Shown in pieces: positions 8,373 through 16,464 of a stretch of DNA of 64,000 bases (positions within the stretch are counted from its first letter, which is position 1; each line of letters starts with the position of its first letter). This DNA is from Pseudoduganella namucuonensis (GTDB taxonomy: Bacteria; Pseudomonadota; Gammaproteobacteria; Burkholderiales; Burkholderiaceae_D), in the NCBI RefSeq assembly GCF_900116645.1, contig NZ_FPBO01000018.1, positions 62,001 through 126,000 of the forward strand. The letters run 5' to 3'. Both the position numbers and the translations under genes were made by a program. The notes under the pieces were generated by a model that was not told where the DNA came from, did not search any database, and saw nothing but the letters and a program-made list of their open reading frames with translations.

Positions 8373-8642
8373 TTATTTAGTGATCTTGAGCGCGGCGATC
8401 TCTGCACGCGCCTGCGCCAATTCCCGCTCCAGGGCATCCACTCGCGCCAGCGCCTTGTCCAGCTCCGCGAACAGGCGGCTGGGCGCGTCCGGCGGCTCCA
8501 TTTCCCGTGACGCGTCACGGCTAATCGCGATGGCGATCCGCTCGGCCCGCTTGTTGTCGCGGTAGCGCTTGGCGCGCTCGGCGGGAGTGAGCGCATCTTC
8601 CTTGGCGGGTCTGCCGCGCCCGCGTTTTTCCTGTTCCGCCAT
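8373..8642 (-). CDS. Small basic/coiled-coil protein, candidate DNA-binding regulator
   Basis: The 89-residue protein has a basic N-terminus (G-R-G-R-P-A-K-E, then T-P-A-E-R-A-K-R-Y-R-D-N-K-R) and a C-terminal heptad-like coiled coil (about residues 57-86, leucines and alanines). This layout, basic helix plus oligomerising helix, resembles small plasmid or phage DNA-binding proteins in outline only; no family is recognised. AGGAGG precedes the ATG. The gene is surrounded and interrupted by four identical GTGACGCGTCAC palindromes, two of them in its own promoter, so it is a good candidate for the protein that binds them. That link is inference. Confidence 0.6.
   Translation of the reverse strand: MAEQEKRGRGRPAKEDALTPAERAKRYRDNKRAERIAIAISRDASREMEPPDAPSRLFAELDKALARVDALERELAQARAEIAALKITK
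8507..8518. promoter_or_regulatory. GTGACGCGTCAC palindrome, copy 2 (inside the gene)
   Basis: This identical copy is inside the coding region of the small coiled-coil protein and encodes part of its S-R-D-A-S-R-E segment. An operator inside the gene could allow roadblock or looping repression with the promoter copies about 170 to 200 bases away. Confidence 0.6.
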
Positions 8643-8675
8643 GCGGCCCTCCTGAAGTGATTGGGCTTATTATAT

Positions 8676-8687
8676 GTGACGCGTCAC
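8676..8687. promoter_or_regulatory. GTGACGCGTCAC palindrome, copy 3 (promoter)
   Basis: This copy lies in the 103-base divergent space, 34 bases upstream of the coiled-coil gene's start. It is exactly 30 bases (about three helical turns) from copy 4, so two bound proteins would lie on the same face of DNA. Confidence 0.65.
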
Positions 8688-8705
8688 GCAAACATGGTGT
8701 TAAAT

Positions 8706-8717
8706 GTGACGCGTCAC
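8706..8717. promoter_or_regulatory. GTGACGCGTCAC palindrome, copy 4 (promoter)
   Basis: This copy sits 28 bases before the TTG start of the secreted-protein gene at 8746 and extends to TGTGACGCGTCACA. With copy 3 it forms a phased operator pair that could control both divergent genes. Confidence 0.65.
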
Positions 8718-8745
8718 ACAAATTCACTGTAGACGGGAGACAAAC

Positions 8746-9252
8746 TTGAACCGGAAGACTATCGCCACACTGGCGGCGGCCGCGCTGATCGCGCCGGCCA
8801 TGCCGCTGCACGCGGAAGAGGGACCCATGAAGGAACTCAGCTTGACGATGAGCGTGAAGTCGGCGGCGGGACATGTGCTGGTGGGCGTGTCCCTGCATAA
8901 CCAGAGCGCGCACGCGGTGCACGTGCCGCGCGCCCTGGCCAGCGAGAACGAGTTGTTCGGGAAGATGTTCGAGATCACGGACGCGGCGACCGGCGAGCCC
9001 GTCGAGTACCAGGGCATCATGGTCAAGCGCGGGCCGATGACGGCGGAGGATTACCTGACGCTGAAGCCCAAGGCCAAGCATCGCAACACCATCGACATCA
9101 CGAACAGCTACGCCTTCAAGCCGGGCAAGCGCACCTATCGGCTGAGCTATGAGGGAAGTTATCTGCTGGATTTGAAGAAGCTGGGACAGGCGGCGGGGGC
9201 GGAGGTGGCGCTGACGGCGCCGGCGGTGACGTTCACGCACGAGGCGAAATAG
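8746..9252 (+). CDS. Exported protein resembling the pro-region of the neighbouring M35 protease
   Basis: The 168-residue protein starts at TTG after GGGAGA and has a signal peptide ending near L-H-A-E-E. Its mature body aligns by eye with residues of about 30-135 of the M35 protease encoded next to it. Shared landmarks are L-F-x-x-F-E-I-T-D / S-L-F-E-V-T-R-D, V-E-Y-Q-G-I-M-V-K-R / V-P-Y-E-G-M-H-V-K-R, and E-D-Y-L-T-L-K-P / S-D-Y-F-V-I-Q-P-G-K. It has no protease domain, so it may be a stand-alone inhibitor or folding helper. The gene converges on the protease gene. Confidence 0.6.
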   Translation: MNRKTIATLAAAALIAPAMPLHAEEGPMKELSLTMSVKSAAGHVLVGVSLHNQSAHAVHVPRALASENELFGKMFEITDAATGEPVEYQGIMVKRGPMTAEDYLTLKPKAKHRNTIDITNSYAFKPGKRTYRLSYEGSYLLDLKKLGQAAGAEVALTAPAVTFTHEAK

Positions 9253-9279
9253 GGGAGACAAATAGGGAGACATCCCGAA

Positions 9280-9312
9280 GCGCGTCCCGCTCCCCCTCGA
9301 AGCGGGACGCGC
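9280..9312. terminator. Hairpin between convergent genes
   Basis: A perfect 12-base stem GCGCGTCCCGCT / AGCGGGACGCGC encloses a nine-base C-rich loop. It lies between the stop codons of the secreted pro-region-like gene and the M35 protease gene, so it can serve both as a bidirectional terminator. There is no T tract. Confidence 0.6.
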
Positions 9313-9320
9313 AGTTCAGC

Positions 9321-10400
9321 TTATTGCAGGGCCGGCGTGTTCTCGCCGAAGTACTCGTGCGAGTCGGCGTTGTCGATGGCCTGGGTTGGGTTGCTGATCG
9401 CCAGGCTGGACGCGGCGGACTGGCCGTACGCCCAGTCGTCGGTGCCGGCCACGGCGTTGAAGTGGCTCATCTCGTGCACCAGCGTGCCGCCCTTGGAGTC
9501 GGTGCCGGTCAGCGGCGCGGTCCAGAAGGCCTTGCAGACATAGATCTTGTACGGTTGGGTCGGGTACACATAGGCGTAGTAGGTCTTGTTGCAGCCGCAA
9601 TCGACCGTCACCGGCTTGTTGGCGAAGGCGTCCTTGATCGCGCTGAAGTGCGATTTCACGGTGGCGTAGCGGCCTGCGTCGTAGGAGCCGAACCACTTGG
9701 TGTAGCGCGTTCCGGCGGTGCCCGCCTGCAGGTAGGCGTCGCCATTGTTGGCCATGGTGGTGGCCGCGCCCATGGCCTGGGTGATGGTGGTCTGCTGCGA
9801 GGCGCTGCACTTCGTGAAGCTCAGGCTGCCGGCCAGGGTCGCCGCCGGCGCCGCGGACAGTTGCTGCGCGGCGGTCGTGCGGCTGCCGTTGCCTTCGATG
9901 AAGACGGACACGGCGTCCGATTCCAACACCGTCGCTTGCTTCTCGTCGCTGGCGCGGGCGCCCTGCGTGGCCTTGTCGAACAGCTTGTTGGACTTGGTGT
10001 GGTAGCGGATCGAGTAGTCGCCGGTGGCGCTCATGTCGTACAGCGCGGACAGCTCGACCGTCACGGTGTGGGACTTGCCGGGCTGGATCACGAAGTAGTC
10101 GGACGCTTTTGGCGCCGGACGCTTGACGTGCATGCCCTCGTAGGGGACTTTCACGCCGTCGCGCGTCACTTCAAACAGCGATTCCTCGATGTCGCCGAAC
10201 GGGGTGTGCCATTTCAGCACGCGCTGCGGCTCGGACGAGGTGTTGGTCATCGTCACCTTGACCACGACGTCGTCGCTGGGACCCAGCGCGTGTTTATCCA
10301 GGCTGACGCTTGCCACCAGGCCGTTCGAGGCGTTCGCCGCCAGGCACAGGCTCATTGCCGCTACCGAACCGCCAAACTTGACCACATGATTCCAGTTCAT
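9321..10400 (-). CDS. M35-family metalloendopeptidase (deuterolysin/peptidyl-Lys type), secreted
   Basis: The 359-residue pre-pro-protein has a signal peptide (to about A-N-A-S), a beta-rich pro-region (about 28-190) and an M35 catalytic domain. The zinc site H309-E-M-S-H313 is followed by G-T-D-D322-W-A-Y-G, the GTxDxxYG motif that supplies the third ligand in aspzincins. The N-terminal catalytic-domain Cys pairs (S-x-x-Q-Q near 202 and C-G-C near 266) fit the peptidyl-Lys subgroup such as Grifola GfMEP and Aeromonas homologues. It probably digests extracellular protein. A promoter hairpin lies upstream at 10434-10460. Confidence 0.9.
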   Translation of the reverse strand: MNWNHVVKFGGSVAAMSLCLAANASNGLVASVSLDKHALGPSDDVVVKVTMTNTSSEPQRVLKWHTPFGDIEESLFEVTRDGVKVPYEGMHVKRPAPKASDYFVIQPGKSHTVTVELSALYDMSATGDYSIRYHTKSNKLFDKATQGARASDEKQATVLESDAVSVFIEGNGSRTTAAQQLSAAPAATLAGSLSFTKCSASQQTTITQAMGAATTMANNGDAYLQAGTAGTRYTKWFGSYDAGRYATVKSHFSAIKDAFANKPVTVDCGCNKTYYAYVYPTQPYKIYVCKAFWTAPLTGTDSKGGTLVHEMSHFNAVAGTDDWAYGQSAASSLAISNPTQAIDNADSHEYFGENTPALQ

Positions 10401-10433
10401 TCGTGTCTCTCCGTAAGTGGGATGTTTTAGTAC

Positions 10434-10460
10434 TGAGCCCGGCCTTGTGAGCCGGGCTCA
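10434..10460. promoter_or_regulatory. Ten-base-stem hairpin in the protease leader
   Basis: TGAGCCCGGC and GCCGGGCTCA form a perfect stem with a seven-base loop, 34 bases upstream of the M35 start. It could be an operator or a hairpin in the mRNA leader. The surrounding 215-base gap to the redoxin gene is AT-richer than its neighbours and holds the protease promoter; nothing else is recognisable there. Confidence 0.4.
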
Positions 10461-10615
10461 TGTAAAACATCGTCACATACTCATGACACGAGGTAAACAT
10501 TGTTCGACGCGAAAGCATGAATTTCTGGCAAAGCGTGCGTCTTTGGCGCAACGTTTGTCTAATTTGAGACAAAATGGCCGACGTTGTTAAAATTTAGCGG
10601 TCATTTTGGCGAATT

Positions 10616-11218
10616 TCAGCTGGCCGCGTACTTCACGGAACAGCCGTAGGGCTGGGTAATGGGGCGGCTGACGGGCTTGCCGGCGCTGACCTCGTCGATG
10701 GCCTGCGTCACGTAGTTGATGGCGCCCGGGATATCGGCCGGGTTGGTGCTGGGCTTGCTGTCGATGGCGCCCGCGTACACCAGTTTGCCGGCCGGGTCGA
10801 TCACGTACATGTGCGGCGTGGTGCGGGCGCCGTAGGCGCGTCCGATCTTGCCGCTGTCGACCAGGATGGCGTTCGGCGACGCGTTGCGGCCCTTGAGCCA
10901 GGACGCCAGCGCGGCGGTGGCCTTGGGATTGCCCGCCACGCCGTCGGTGGTGTCGATGGACAGCCAGACCACGCCCTTGCCGTTCGCGTGCTTCTGCGTG
11001 GCGGGCATGTTGCCGCTGTCGTAGTGCTTCTTCACGAACGGGCACTCGGGATTGACCCATTCCAGCACCACGTACTTGCCCTTGAAGTCGCTCAGCGACA
11101 CGGCCTTGCCGGACGTGTCCGTCGCGGTGAACGCAGGCGCTGCCTGGCCGACGACGGCCTGGGCGGACGCGGCGGTGGAAACAGTCATGAATGCGGCGGC
11201 GATCAATACCTTGTACAT
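10616..11218 (-). CDS. Redoxin/peroxiredoxin-like periplasmic protein
   Basis: The 200-residue protein has a signal peptide ending near A-S-A-Q and an AhpC/TSA-redoxin (thioredoxin-like) fold. The active-site region reads W-V-N-P-E-C-P-F-V-K-K-H-Y, so a single Cys stands where a thioredoxin would have CxxC. This is typical of one group of thioredoxin-family secreted proteins. A second Cys is near the C-terminus (Y-G-C-S-V). It is 24 bases downstream of the DsbD-like gene on the same strand, so it is probably reduced by that protein in the periplasm. Confidence 0.8.
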   Translation of the reverse strand: MYKVLIAAAFMTVSTAASAQAVVGQAAPAFTATDTSGKAVSLSDFKGKYVVLEWVNPECPFVKKHYDSGNMPATQKHANGKGVVWLSIDTTDGVAGNPKATAALASWLKGRNASPNAILVDSGKIGRAYGARTTPHMYVIDPAGKLVYAGAIDSKPSTNPADIPGAINYVTQAIDEVSAGKPVSRPITQPYGCSVKYAAS

Positions 11219-11242
11219 TGCATTTCTCCTGTGGTTGGGTGC

Positions 11243-13552
11243 TTACAGTGTGGCTACGGCGGAACGAACCTGCTCGGCTGTGAGCAGTTCGGAAAACAGT
11301 TGCGGCGCGGGCTGGCCCGGGCGGTACAGCACGTAGACCGGCACGCCGCTGCGGCCCAGCGCGGCCAACTGGCGGGTAATGGCGGGATCGCGCAGGGTCC
11401 AGTCCGCGCGCATCAGCAGCACCCGCTTGGCGTCGAAGGCTTGCAACAGGGCCGCGTCGGCCAGCGCCGTGCGCTTGTTGAACTGGCAGGTGACGCACCA
11501 GGCGGCCGTGAAGTCGACGAACACGGGGCGCCCTTGCCGGCGGGCCGTTTCCTGGGCGGCCTCGGACCAGGCCTGCCAGCGTTGGCCGGCCTCGCTGGAC
11601 GCGCTGGCCACGGTTGCGGCGGCTTCCGGCGCGGCTTGGACGTTCGTCAGCACGGGTCCGGTCCATGCGACGGCGGCCGCCAGCACGGCGAGGCCGCTGC
11701 CGGCCAGGAGGCCGCGCGTCCAGCGGCTGGCGGCGGGCGTGCCGAAAGTCCAGCAGGCGAACGCCAGCGCCAGGAGCAAGGCCAGCGCGGCGGCCGCGCC
11801 GTCGATGCCGGTCTGCTGGCCCAGCACCCATATCAGCCAGATCACCGTGGCGAACATGGGGAAGGCCATCAGCACCTTGAAACGCACCATCCACGCGCCG
11901 GGACGCGGTATGCGCCGGGCCAATCCCGGCCACAGGCTGGCGAGGAGGTAGGGCGACGCCATGCCCAGGCCCAGGGCGGCGAAGGTGGCGAGGGCAGCCG
12001 GGGCGGGCTGCGTCAGCGTGGCGCCCAGCGCGGCGCCCATGAACGGGGCGGTGCAGGGCGAGGCCACGGCCACGGCCAACGCGCCGCCGAGGGCGTCGTC
12101 GACCATGGGATGGCGGCTGCGCAAGCCGGCCACGCCGGCCGGCAGTATCCCGCCGAATTCGAACACGCCCGCCAGGTTCAGGCCGATCAGCGTGAACAGG
12201 GCGGCCAGCAGCGTGACGATGGCAGGCGATTGCAGTTGGAAGCCCCAGCCCAGTTGTTCGCCTCCGGCCCGCAGCGCCAACAGTGCGGCCGCCAGCGCCA
12301 GGAAGGACAGCACCACGCCGGCCGTGTAGGCGAGTCCGCCGGCAGCCAGGCGGCGTCGCTCATGGGCGTGCTGGGCGAAGCCGAACACCTTCAGCGCAAG
12401 GACGGGGAAGACGCAAGGCATCAGGTTCAGCAGCAGCCCGCCGGCGAACGCGAGCGCGAGGGTGATCGATAGCGGCTCCGTCGGCGCGTAAGATGGCGAT
12501 GCGGCGCCAGCGCCTGCGTTGAACGCCCCGTCCGCCGCAGTCCCGGAGCCGGCACCGGCCATGGCAGCCGACGCGATCGGCGGGGTGGCGGCGGGCCCGG
12601 GCGTGGACGGCTGGGCGGCGGCGGCCCCCGCGTAAGGGGAGGCCGCGAAGGGCGTGGACGGTTGCGTGGCGGCGGAAAGCGCCGCGGTCGATGTGCCGGC
12701 GCCGGACACCGGCCAGCCGCCGTCCACGGCGAATGGCACCGCGACGCCGCCCGCGACGGCCGGGTGGATCAGCACCGCCTCCATCTTCGCCGGGCTTTCA
12801 CTGCGTTGCGCGGACAGCGGGATCGCCAGCCTCAGCACGCCGCCGTCCCAGCGCTGCGCGACCCGGGCCGCATGGTCGATCACGCCGGCGTCGGCCACGA
12901 ACACGTCGAGTTCCTTGCCGCGCAGCGTGGCGGGCAAGCCCTGCACGTCGAGCGCCAGCGTCGCCGCGCCCGCCCGCGCCGTGGCGCGGACCTCCGGCAG
13001 CGTGGCGGGCCGGGCCCTCCGCGCCGCATCGAACAGCGCGGCGGACGCCGTGGACGGGACACCGCCCGGAATGGACAGCCTGAAGTCCCCCGACTCCGGC
13101 AGGCAAATCTCCTTGCAAACCAGCCATTCCGCGTGCAGGGAGAACTCCACCGCCTTGCCGTCCGCTGCGGGCCGGTAGCTGGCGGGCACGTCCACCGTCA
13201 CCGGCAGCAAGACCTTGCCCTCGTAGCCGTAGTTGGTCAGCGGTCCCAGCGGCAACTTGCGGGGCGCCGGCCATTCGATCCCGCCGGCGGTCATTCCCGC
13301 GGGCAAGGTCCATGACACCGTGGTGGGCAGGCCCGAGTCGCCGGGGTTGCTCCAGTAGGTGTGCCAGTGCGGCTGGTGCTCGAGCAGCAGGCCCAGTTTG
13401 AATTGCCCGCCCGGACGCACCCCCTGCGGCGCGTGCGCGAGCAGTTCGGCGCGCACGTGATCGGTCTTGATGACCGCCTGCCCCGAGATGGCGGGTGCCG
13501 CCAGGAACGCCGACGCGGTCAGCGCGATCATCCAATGCATCAGTTTTGCCAT
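11243..13552 (-). CDS. Protein-disulfide reductase, DsbD/ScsB family
   Basis: The 769-residue membrane protein passes electrons from cytoplasmic thioredoxin to periplasmic partners. A signal peptide precedes an N-terminal DsbD-alpha-like domain with W-L-V-C-K-E-I-C-L-P. An eight-helix membrane part carries L-M-P-C-V-F-P and A-S-P-C-T-A-P-F, the transfer cysteines. The C-terminal thioredoxin domain has W-C686-V-T-C689. The start was placed at the M-A-K-L-M codon after AAAGGTGG, because the longer open frame runs antisense through the next gene. It forms an operon with the redoxin downstream. The Ala/Pro-rich linker at about residues 295-345 is low complexity. Confidence 0.88.
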   Translation of the reverse strand: MAKLMHWMIALTASAFLAAPAISGQAVIKTDHVRAELLAHAPQGVRPGGQFKLGLLLEHQPHWHTYWSNPGDSGLPTTVSWTLPAGMTAGGIEWPAPRKLPLGPLTNYGYEGKVLLPVTVDVPASYRPAADGKAVEFSLHAEWLVCKEICLPESGDFRLSIPGGVPSTASAALFDAARRARPATLPEVRATARAGAATLALDVQGLPATLRGKELDVFVADAGVIDHAARVAQRWDGGVLRLAIPLSAQRSESPAKMEAVLIHPAVAGGVAVPFAVDGGWPVSGAGTSTAALSAATQPSTPFAASPYAGAAAAQPSTPGPAATPPIASAAMAGAGSGTAADGAFNAGAGAASPSYAPTEPLSITLALAFAGGLLLNLMPCVFPVLALKVFGFAQHAHERRRLAAGGLAYTAGVVLSFLALAAALLALRAGGEQLGWGFQLQSPAIVTLLAALFTLIGLNLAGVFEFGGILPAGVAGLRSRHPMVDDALGGALAVAVASPCTAPFMGAALGATLTQPAPAALATFAALGLGMASPYLLASLWPGLARRIPRPGAWMVRFKVLMAFPMFATVIWLIWVLGQQTGIDGAAAALALLLALAFACWTFGTPAASRWTRGLLAGSGLAVLAAAVAWTGPVLTNVQAAPEAAATVASASSEAGQRWQAWSEAAQETARRQGRPVFVDFTAAWCVTCQFNKRTALADAALLQAFDAKRVLLMRADWTLRDPAITRQLAALGRSGVPVYVLYRPGQPAPQLFSELLTAEQVRSAVATL

Positions 13553-13621
13553 CAGCCACCTTTCTGTGATGGGGCGATTGTCGCCGCGAACGGAGCCGAG
13601 CACGGATCCTTTCGCGTCATT

Positions 13622-13635
13622 TTGATCTGAATCAT
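13622..13635. promoter_or_regulatory. FNR-like box, one mismatch
   Basis: TTGATCTGAATCAT matches TTGATNNNNATCAA at all but the last base. It lies 59 bases before the PatZ-like gene and 70 bases from the divergent dsbD-like start. Its centre is compatible with activation of the rightward gene. Confidence 0.55.
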
Positions 13636-13693
13636 GAATCTTTGCAGGCGCTTTCGTTACCCTCGCGGGACGGTCCATTACGTGGGGAAGAAT

Positions 13694-16384
13694 ATGAGCA
13701 TCCGCAATCTGCAATTCCTGTTCGCGCCGAAGTCGGTCGCCATCGTCGGCGCCTCGCAGCGCCCCGGCAGCGTGGGGGCGACCGTGTACCGCAACATGCT
13801 CGCCGGCGGCTTCAAGGGCGACATCTATCCGGTCAACCCCAAGCACAGCGCGTTCGACGGGCGCCGCGTGTTCCATTCGCTGGCGCAACTGCCGCGCGCG
13901 CCCGAACTGGCGGTGATCTGCACGCCGGCGCCGACGGTGCCGGGCCTGATCGCCCAGCTGGGTGAACTGGGCTGCCGGGCCGCCGTCGTGCTCAGCGCGG
14001 GCATGGACGGCGCCGCGCGCCACGGCGGCACCCTGCGCCAGGCCATGCTGAACGCGGCCCAGCCCCATCTGCTGCGCATCCTGGGACCCAACTGCGTGGG
14101 CCTGCTGGTGCCCGGCATCGGCCTGAACGCCAGTTTCGCGCCGGTCAACGCGCTGCCCGGGCGGCTGGCCTTCGTGTCGCAATCGGGCGCGCTGGTGACC
14201 GGGCTGCTGGACTGGGCCGCCGCGCGCAAAATCGGCTTTTCCAGCTTCGTCTCGCTGGGCGACGGCAGCGACGTCGATTTCGGCGACTTGCTGGATTACC
14301 TGGCGGCCGATCCCGGCACCGACGCCATCCTGCTGTACGTGGAAAGCCTGCGCCACGCGCGCAAGTTCATGTCGGCGGCGCGCGGCGCGGCGCGCGGCAA
14401 ACCCACGCTGATCGTCAAGGCGGGACGGGCCGCCGAGGCCGCCCACGCGGCCTTCAGCCACACCGGCGCGCTGGCCGGGTCCGACCTGGTCTATGACGCG
14501 GCCGTGCGGCGGGCCGGCATGCTGCGCGTCTATTCGACCGGCGAGCTGTTCGACGCGGCCGAGATGCTGTCGCGCCGCCAGCCCCTGCGCGGCGAGCGGC
14601 TGGCCATCCTCACCAATGGCGGCGGCCCGGGCGTGATGGCGACCGACGCGCTGATCGCCGGCGGCGGCGCGCTGGCCGCGCTCGCGCCGGAGACGCTGAC
14701 CCGGCTGTCGGCGGCGCTGCCGTCCAACTGGTCGCACGGCGACCCGGTCGACATCATCGGCGACGCGCCCCCGGAACGCTACGAGGCCGCGCTGCGGGCC
14801 CTGCTGGCGGGCAAGGATTCCGACGCGCTGCTGCTGATCCACGCGCCCACCGCCATCGCCGGCAGCGCCGCGATCGCCCGGACATTGCTGCCGCTGCTGC
14901 GCGCGGCGGACCGGCCGGTGCTCACGTGCTGGCTGGGCGGCGCCAGCGTGGCCGAGGCGCGGCGGCTGTGCCAGGACGCCGGGGTGCCGGCGTTCGACAC
15001 GCCGGAGGCGGCCGTGCAGGCCTTCCTGCAGCAGGTGCGCTACCGGCGCAACCAGAATCTGCTGATGCAGGCGCCGTCCGCCGGCGGCAGCGGCGCGCCG
15101 GACCGCGAGGCGGCGCGGGCGCTGGTGCGGGCCGTGCTCGCGCGCGGCGAGACGGCGGTGGCCGCGCCCGAGGCGATGGCCATCCTCGCCGCCTACGGCA
15201 TCCCGGTGGTCGGCACGGCGACGGTGGCGACCGCCGGCGAGGCCGCGCGGGCGGCGGCGCGGCTCGGCTATCCGGTCGCCCTCAAGCTGCTCTCGCCGGA
15301 CGTGACGCACAAGTCGGACGTGGGCGGGGTGGTGCTGGACATCGCCGACGAGCGCGCGCTGCGCGAGGCGGCCGAGGCCATCGGCGAGCGGCTGGCGCGG
15401 CTGCGGCCCGGCGCGCGCACGGCCGGCTTCACGGTGCAGGCCATGGCGCGGCGCCCGCGCGCGGTCGAACTGATCGTCGGCGTCAGCACCGATCCCGTGT
15501 TCGGCCCGGTGGTGCTGTTCGGCCAGGGCGGCGTCGCCGTCGAGGCCGCGCCGGACCAGGCCATCGCCTTGCCGCCGCTGAACCGGGTGCTGGCGGCCGA
15601 CCTGATCGACCGCACCCGCGTGGCGCGGCTGCTGGCGGGCTACCGCGACCGGCCGCCGGCCGACCGCGCGGCCCTGTGCGACGTGCTGGTGCGCATCGGC
15701 CAGTTCGCGGCCGACACGCCCGAGCTGATGGAGCTGGACATCAACCCGCTGCTGGCCGACGCCGGCGGCGTGCTGGCCCTGGACGCGCGCATGCGGCTGG
15801 CTCCGGCCGCGCCGGGCGCGCGCGGGGCGGACCGGCTGGCCATCCTGCCGTATCCGGAGCAACTGGCGCGCACCGTGCATTGGGAAGGGCAGGACTTGCT
15901 GGTGCGGCCGATACGGCCGGAGGACGGCGCCGCGCACCAGGCGTTCTTCGCCGCGCTGACGCCGGAGGACGTGCATTTCCGCATGTTCGGGGCGCTGCGG
16001 GAGCTGACGCCGGCGCAGCTGGCGCGTTTCACCCAGATCGACTATGCGCGCGAGATGGCCTTCATCGCCACCCGCACCGGCGCCGGCGGCCAGGCCGAGA
16101 CGCTGGGCGTGGCGCGGGTGGTGGCAGATCCCGACAACATCCGCGGCGAATTCGCCGTCACCGTGCGCTCCGACCTGAAGGGCAGGGGCCTGGGACGGCT
16201 GCTGCTGGCGCGCCTGCTGGAGTATTGCCGCGCCGAGGGATTGTGCGAACTGCGCGGCACGGCGCTGCCGGACAACGCCCGCATGCTGGCCCTGGCGCGC
16301 GAGCTCGGCTTCAGCGTCGCCGCCGGCGACGACGCCGCGGAGATGCGTTTGCTGCTGCATCCGGACGCCGGCGCGCTGGTATAG
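13694..16384 (+). CDS. Acetyl-CoA synthetase (ADP-forming)-like protein fused to a GNAT acetyltransferase (PatZ type)
   Basis: The 896-residue protein has a CoA-binding Rossmann domain (about 10-135), a succinyl-CoA-ligase-like domain (about 145-460) with the candidate phosphohistidine in F-S-H-T-G-A-L-A-G, an ATP-grasp domain (about 490-690) and a C-terminal GNAT domain (about 735-890) with R-G-L-G-R-L-L. This is the Pat/PatZ layout of protein lysine acetyltransferases that control acetyl-CoA synthetase and other enzymes. Whether the ligase half is active is open. The start at ATG after GGGGAAG was preferred over an earlier in-frame one. An FNR-like box lies upstream. Confidence 0.88.
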   Translation: MSIRNLQFLFAPKSVAIVGASQRPGSVGATVYRNMLAGGFKGDIYPVNPKHSAFDGRRVFHSLAQLPRAPELAVICTPAPTVPGLIAQLGELGCRAAVVLSAGMDGAARHGGTLRQAMLNAAQPHLLRILGPNCVGLLVPGIGLNASFAPVNALPGRLAFVSQSGALVTGLLDWAAARKIGFSSFVSLGDGSDVDFGDLLDYLAADPGTDAILLYVESLRHARKFMSAARGAARGKPTLIVKAGRAAEAAHAAFSHTGALAGSDLVYDAAVRRAGMLRVYSTGELFDAAEMLSRRQPLRGERLAILTNGGGPGVMATDALIAGGGALAALAPETLTRLSAALPSNWSHGDPVDIIGDAPPERYEAALRALLAGKDSDALLLIHAPTAIAGSAAIARTLLPLLRAADRPVLTCWLGGASVAEARRLCQDAGVPAFDTPEAAVQAFLQQVRYRRNQNLLMQAPSAGGSGAPDREAARALVRAVLARGETAVAAPEAMAILAAYGIPVVGTATVATAGEAARAAARLGYPVALKLLSPDVTHKSDVGGVVLDIADERALREAAEAIGERLARLRPGARTAGFTVQAMARRPRAVELIVGVSTDPVFGPVVLFGQGGVAVEAAPDQAIALPPLNRVLAADLIDRTRVARLLAGYRDRPPADRAALCDVLVRIGQFAADTPELMELDINPLLADAGGVLALDARMRLAPAAPGARGADRLAILPYPEQLARTVHWEGQDLLVRPIRPEDGAAHQAFFAALTPEDVHFRMFGALRELTPAQLARFTQIDYAREMAFIATRTGAGGQAETLGVARVVADPDNIRGEFAVTVRSDLKGRGLGRLLLARLLEYCRAEGLCELRGTALPDNARMLALARELGFSVAAGDDAAEMRLLLHPDAGALV

Positions 16385-16464
16385 GGGCCGGACGGACCCG
16401 CGCGGTCGGGCGGCCTGGGAACCACGCCCAAGGCCGATGGGCTGTCGGCTTGCGGCGCAGACCT

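Noticed and set aside
8706..8717. TGTGACGCGTCACA read as a CRP site.
   Set aside because: CRP sites need six bases between TGTGA and TCACA; here there are four, and the other copies do not share the outer T and A.
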